64,000 nucleotides of DNA from Grimontia hollisae CIP 101886 (GTDB lineage Bacteria; Pseudomonadota; Gammaproteobacteria; Enterobacterales; Vibrionaceae). Made by a program: the position numbers and the translations under genes. Positions 62,420 through 64,000 of the stretch are shown in pieces. The stretch lies in the NCBI RefSeq assembly GCF_000176515.1, contig NZ_ADAQ01000011.1:62001-126000 (forward strand), in the 5' to 3' direction. The notes beneath the pieces were generated by a model. It made no database searches, had not been told where the DNA came from, and saw only the letters and a program-made list of their open reading frames with translations. How positions within the stretch are numbered: position 1 is the stretch's first letter; every line of letters starts with the position of its first letter.

Positions 62420-62477
62420 TATCTATTCCTATGTGTATCGACAGTGGCGATAGATGTTACTCGCATACTCTTTCATA

Positions 62478-62487
62478 TTGTCGACAA
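62478..62487. promoter_or_regulatory. Palindromic operator TTGTCGACAA, proximal copy
   Basis: Perfect 10-bp palindrome 58 bp upstream of the GntR gene start. Its form (two TTGTC half-sites meeting at a central CG) is typical of FadR-subfamily GntR operators. Confidence 0.7.
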
Positions 62488-62540
62488 CATTTAATTAATG
62501 AATCATTATTGGCTGCAATTTAGTCAAATTACAACCCAAA

Positions 62541-62550
62541 TTGTCGACAA
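62541..62550. promoter_or_regulatory. Palindromic operator TTGTCGACAA, distal copy
   Basis: Identical palindrome 63 bp (six helical turns) from the proximal copy, allowing cooperative binding or looping. The flanking bases extend it to ATTGTCGACAAT. Confidence 0.72.
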
Positions 62551-62821
62551 TATTCATTAGACCTTGGTCTAGCCTCCCTTGAATCATTGAACAAACATTA
62601 ACCGCACACAATTCATGCAGCACATGAAACATTGCGCATTGAAACTGTGAATCGATACCAAGAGCACAAACCTTTTTTTTTAGATACTGACTAGAGATCT
62701 AAATCTGGCTAAAACCCAGATGCCCTGTGTTTGTAACTCCTCTACTTTATTCATTGCGCGATTTAAGTGGCGCTAATTACATATAAATCAATAGATAAAT
62801 TTTATTTTCGAGGAATATCCA

Positions 62822-64000
62822 ATGGATGTGACAGGTAAGAGCAAAGGGTTCACGCTCTCGGCGGTTGCCGTAGCATGTATGTTTGCTTTCAATGCTCAGG
62901 CAGCTATCGACTGCTCTGACATTGAGCAATGGCAGGATGGTCAAGCCTATGGCGGCGGTTCAACCGTTCAGCATGAAGGGGATGTTTACACCGCTAACTG
63001 GTGGACGAATAATGCCAACCCCGCGACTTCTTCAGGCGAGTACCAGGAGTGGGCACAGGTAGACCAGTGTGATTCCGGTAACGTCACCCCTCCGGACAAC
63101 CAAGCACCGACAGTGTCACTGGATTCACCAAGCGTGACAGATGTCATCAAAAGTGGTGACGTTATCTCACTCCGTGCAACAGCCGCGGATGCTGATGGCG
63201 CTGTAACAAGCGTAGAATTCTTTGTCGATGGCGCATCAGTAGGATCATCAACCTCTACTCCATACTCTGTGAACTGGACTGCCGCAGAAGGCCCACACAC
63301 CATTACAGTAAAAGCCACCGACGATAACGGCGCCGTCACTGAAAGCGCCCCTCTGGACATCACAGTCCAACCCGGCGTTGTTGAGCCTGGTAACGAAGCG
63401 CCGACCGTTTCTGTTGCAGCCTCGGCAACCGCAGTCGACCAAGGTGCGGTCATCACCCTGACCGCAGAGGCCGCAGACGCTGATGGCACGGTTGCAAAAG
63501 TTGACTTTTATGCAGCTGGTCAGCTAGTAGACTCAGCGACGACCGCACCATTCACCGGGACGTACACTGCCACAACTGCCGGCAACATCAGTATCTACGC
63601 GAAAGCAACGGATGATAAAGGTGCATCAACTGACTCTGCCGTGATTACAGTGAACGTGAAAGGCACGCCTGTTGTTTCAAACTGTCGTCCAGAAGGCTTA
63701 TTCCAGACCCCGGGTGTGAACGTACCCTATTGTACGATTTACGATGCTGAAGGTCGCGAACAAATGGGAGCCGATCACCCACGTCGTATCATCGGTTACT
63801 TCACCAGTTGGCGTGCAGGCGACGACCCACAATCATCCTACCTTGTAAAAGATATCCCCTGGGAAGAGCTTACCCACATTAACTACGCGTTTGTGAGCAT
63901 TGGTGCTGATGGCAAGGTCAACATCGGTGATGTGAACGACCCGAACAACGCTGCTGTGGGTAAAGAATGGCCGGGCGTAGAAGTTGATCCTGCTTTGGGC
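62822..64000 (+). CDS. Secreted chitinase, GH18 family, N-terminal part (runs off right edge)
   Basis: 393 codons are visible. A signal peptide (about residues 1-27, ending FNAQA) is followed by a CBM5/12 chitin-binding module (DIEQWQDGQAYGGGSTVQHE through the WTNNANP and EYQEWAQVDQC block). Two Ig-like/PKD-type modules (about 95-285) with the repeated A.DADG.V..V.F pattern come next. The catalytic domain begins near residue 320 (RIIGYFTSWRAGDDPQSSYL then VKDIPWEELTHINYAFVSIG), the start of a GH18 barrel. The DxxDxDxE active site lies beyond the window. The layout is that of vibrio ChiA-type extracellular chitinases. Confidence 0.92.
   Translation, partial: MDVTGKSKGFTLSAVAVACMFAFNAQAAIDCSDIEQWQDGQAYGGGSTVQHEGDVYTANWWTNNANPATSSGEYQEWAQVDQCDSGNVTPPDNQAPTVSLDSPSVTDVIKSGDVISLRATAADADGAVTSVEFFVDGASVGSSTSTPYSVNWTAAEGPHTITVKATDDNGAVTESAPLDITVQPGVVEPGNEAPTVSVAASATAVDQGAVITLTAEAADADGTVAKVDFYAAGQLVDSATTAPFTGTYTATTAGNISIYAKATDDKGASTDSAVITVNVKGTPVVSNCRPEGLFQTPGVNVPYCTIYDAEGREQMGADHPRRIIGYFTSWRAGDDPQSSYLVKDIPWEELTHINYAFVSIGADGKVNIGDVNDPNNAAVGKEWPGVEVDPALG

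Larger units (their letters stand above)
62420..62821. promoter_or_regulatory. Divergent promoter region, prp operon and chitinase
   Basis: 402 bp between divergent genes. The part near prp carries the two palindromes. The part near the chitinase has a long T run (about 62672-62680) and an AGGAAT ribosome site 7 bases before the ATG. No ORF is supported here. Confidence 0.55.

Overview
The window looks like chromosome or chromid DNA from a marine member of the Vibrionaceae (Vibrio, Grimontia, Enterovibrio, Photobacterium or a relative; the sequence alone does not fix the genus). The reasons are a type III secretion locus whose gene content and order match, as far as I recall, the T3SS2 island of Vibrio parahaemolyticus (VPaI-7), a VopL/VopF-type actin nucleator, an AapJQMP amino-acid transporter, a prpBCDE cluster under a GntR regulator, and a chitinase. 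The right 18 kb is ordinary core or metabolic DNA. The left 46 kb is accessory and virulence-related.

Positions 1-14.3 kb, minus strand: a type I secretion and giant-adhesin operon built like Salmonella SPI-4 (siiABCDEF). In transcription order it encodes a small beta-barrel outer-membrane protein, a TolC-family channel, an HlyD-family adaptor, two small one-helix inner-membrane proteins (one with a MotB-like membrane aspartate), a MotA-like channel subunit, and the first 3,067 codons of an Ig-repeat adhesin with a coiled-coil N-terminus. The adhesin runs off the left edge, so its C-terminal secretion signal and the ABC ATPase are not seen.

Positions 14.7-17.0 kb: a complete IS66-family element with inverted repeats and an 8-bp target duplication. 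It lies between the adhesin operon and the T3SS locus.

Positions 17.2-37.7 kb, minus strand: part of a T3SS2-like apparatus. Recognised parts are a VtrB-like membrane regulator, a separate SpoA-domain SctQ piece, SctD, SctU, SctV, SctL, SctB, SctE, SctJ, SctI, a probable SctK, a TPR translocator chaperone, a class I-like chaperone, an OmpA-like lipoprotein, a VopV-like repeat effector, gatekeeper candidates and two paralogous tip-like proteins. Three terminator hairpins divide it into transcription units. I see no SctC, SctN, SctR, SctS, SctT or needle (SctF) gene here, so the rest must lie elsewhere or be lost.

Positions 38.1-45.4 kb: an effector block. It holds an unknown protein with a possible degenerate lipase-like C-terminus, a VopL/VopF nucleator with three WH2-like motifs, a YopH-type tyrosine phosphatase, and a two-gene AT-rich operon encoding an unknown 485-residue protein and a candidate clan CD (caspase/C80-like) cysteine protease.

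Positions 45.4-46.1 kb: the likely island edge. It holds a terminator, an internally deleted IS630-type element, a 61-bp direct repeat that includes the 3' end of tRNA-Ser(UGA), a hairpin-forming insert, and the tRNA itself.

Positions 46.6-64 kb: aapJQMP, a YccA/Bax-inhibitor-1 protein, tusE, acylphosphatase, a chemotaxis receptor, rlmI, a DUF2057 protein, the propionate (2-methylcitrate) operon with a GntR repressor and paired palindromic operators, and the start of a secreted chitinase.

A plausible joint role is host or surface adhesion by the giant adhesin followed by T3SS delivery of effectors acting on actin, phosphotyrosine signalling and possibly proteolysis. This parallels the SPI-4/SPI-1 partnership in Salmonella, but it is inference.
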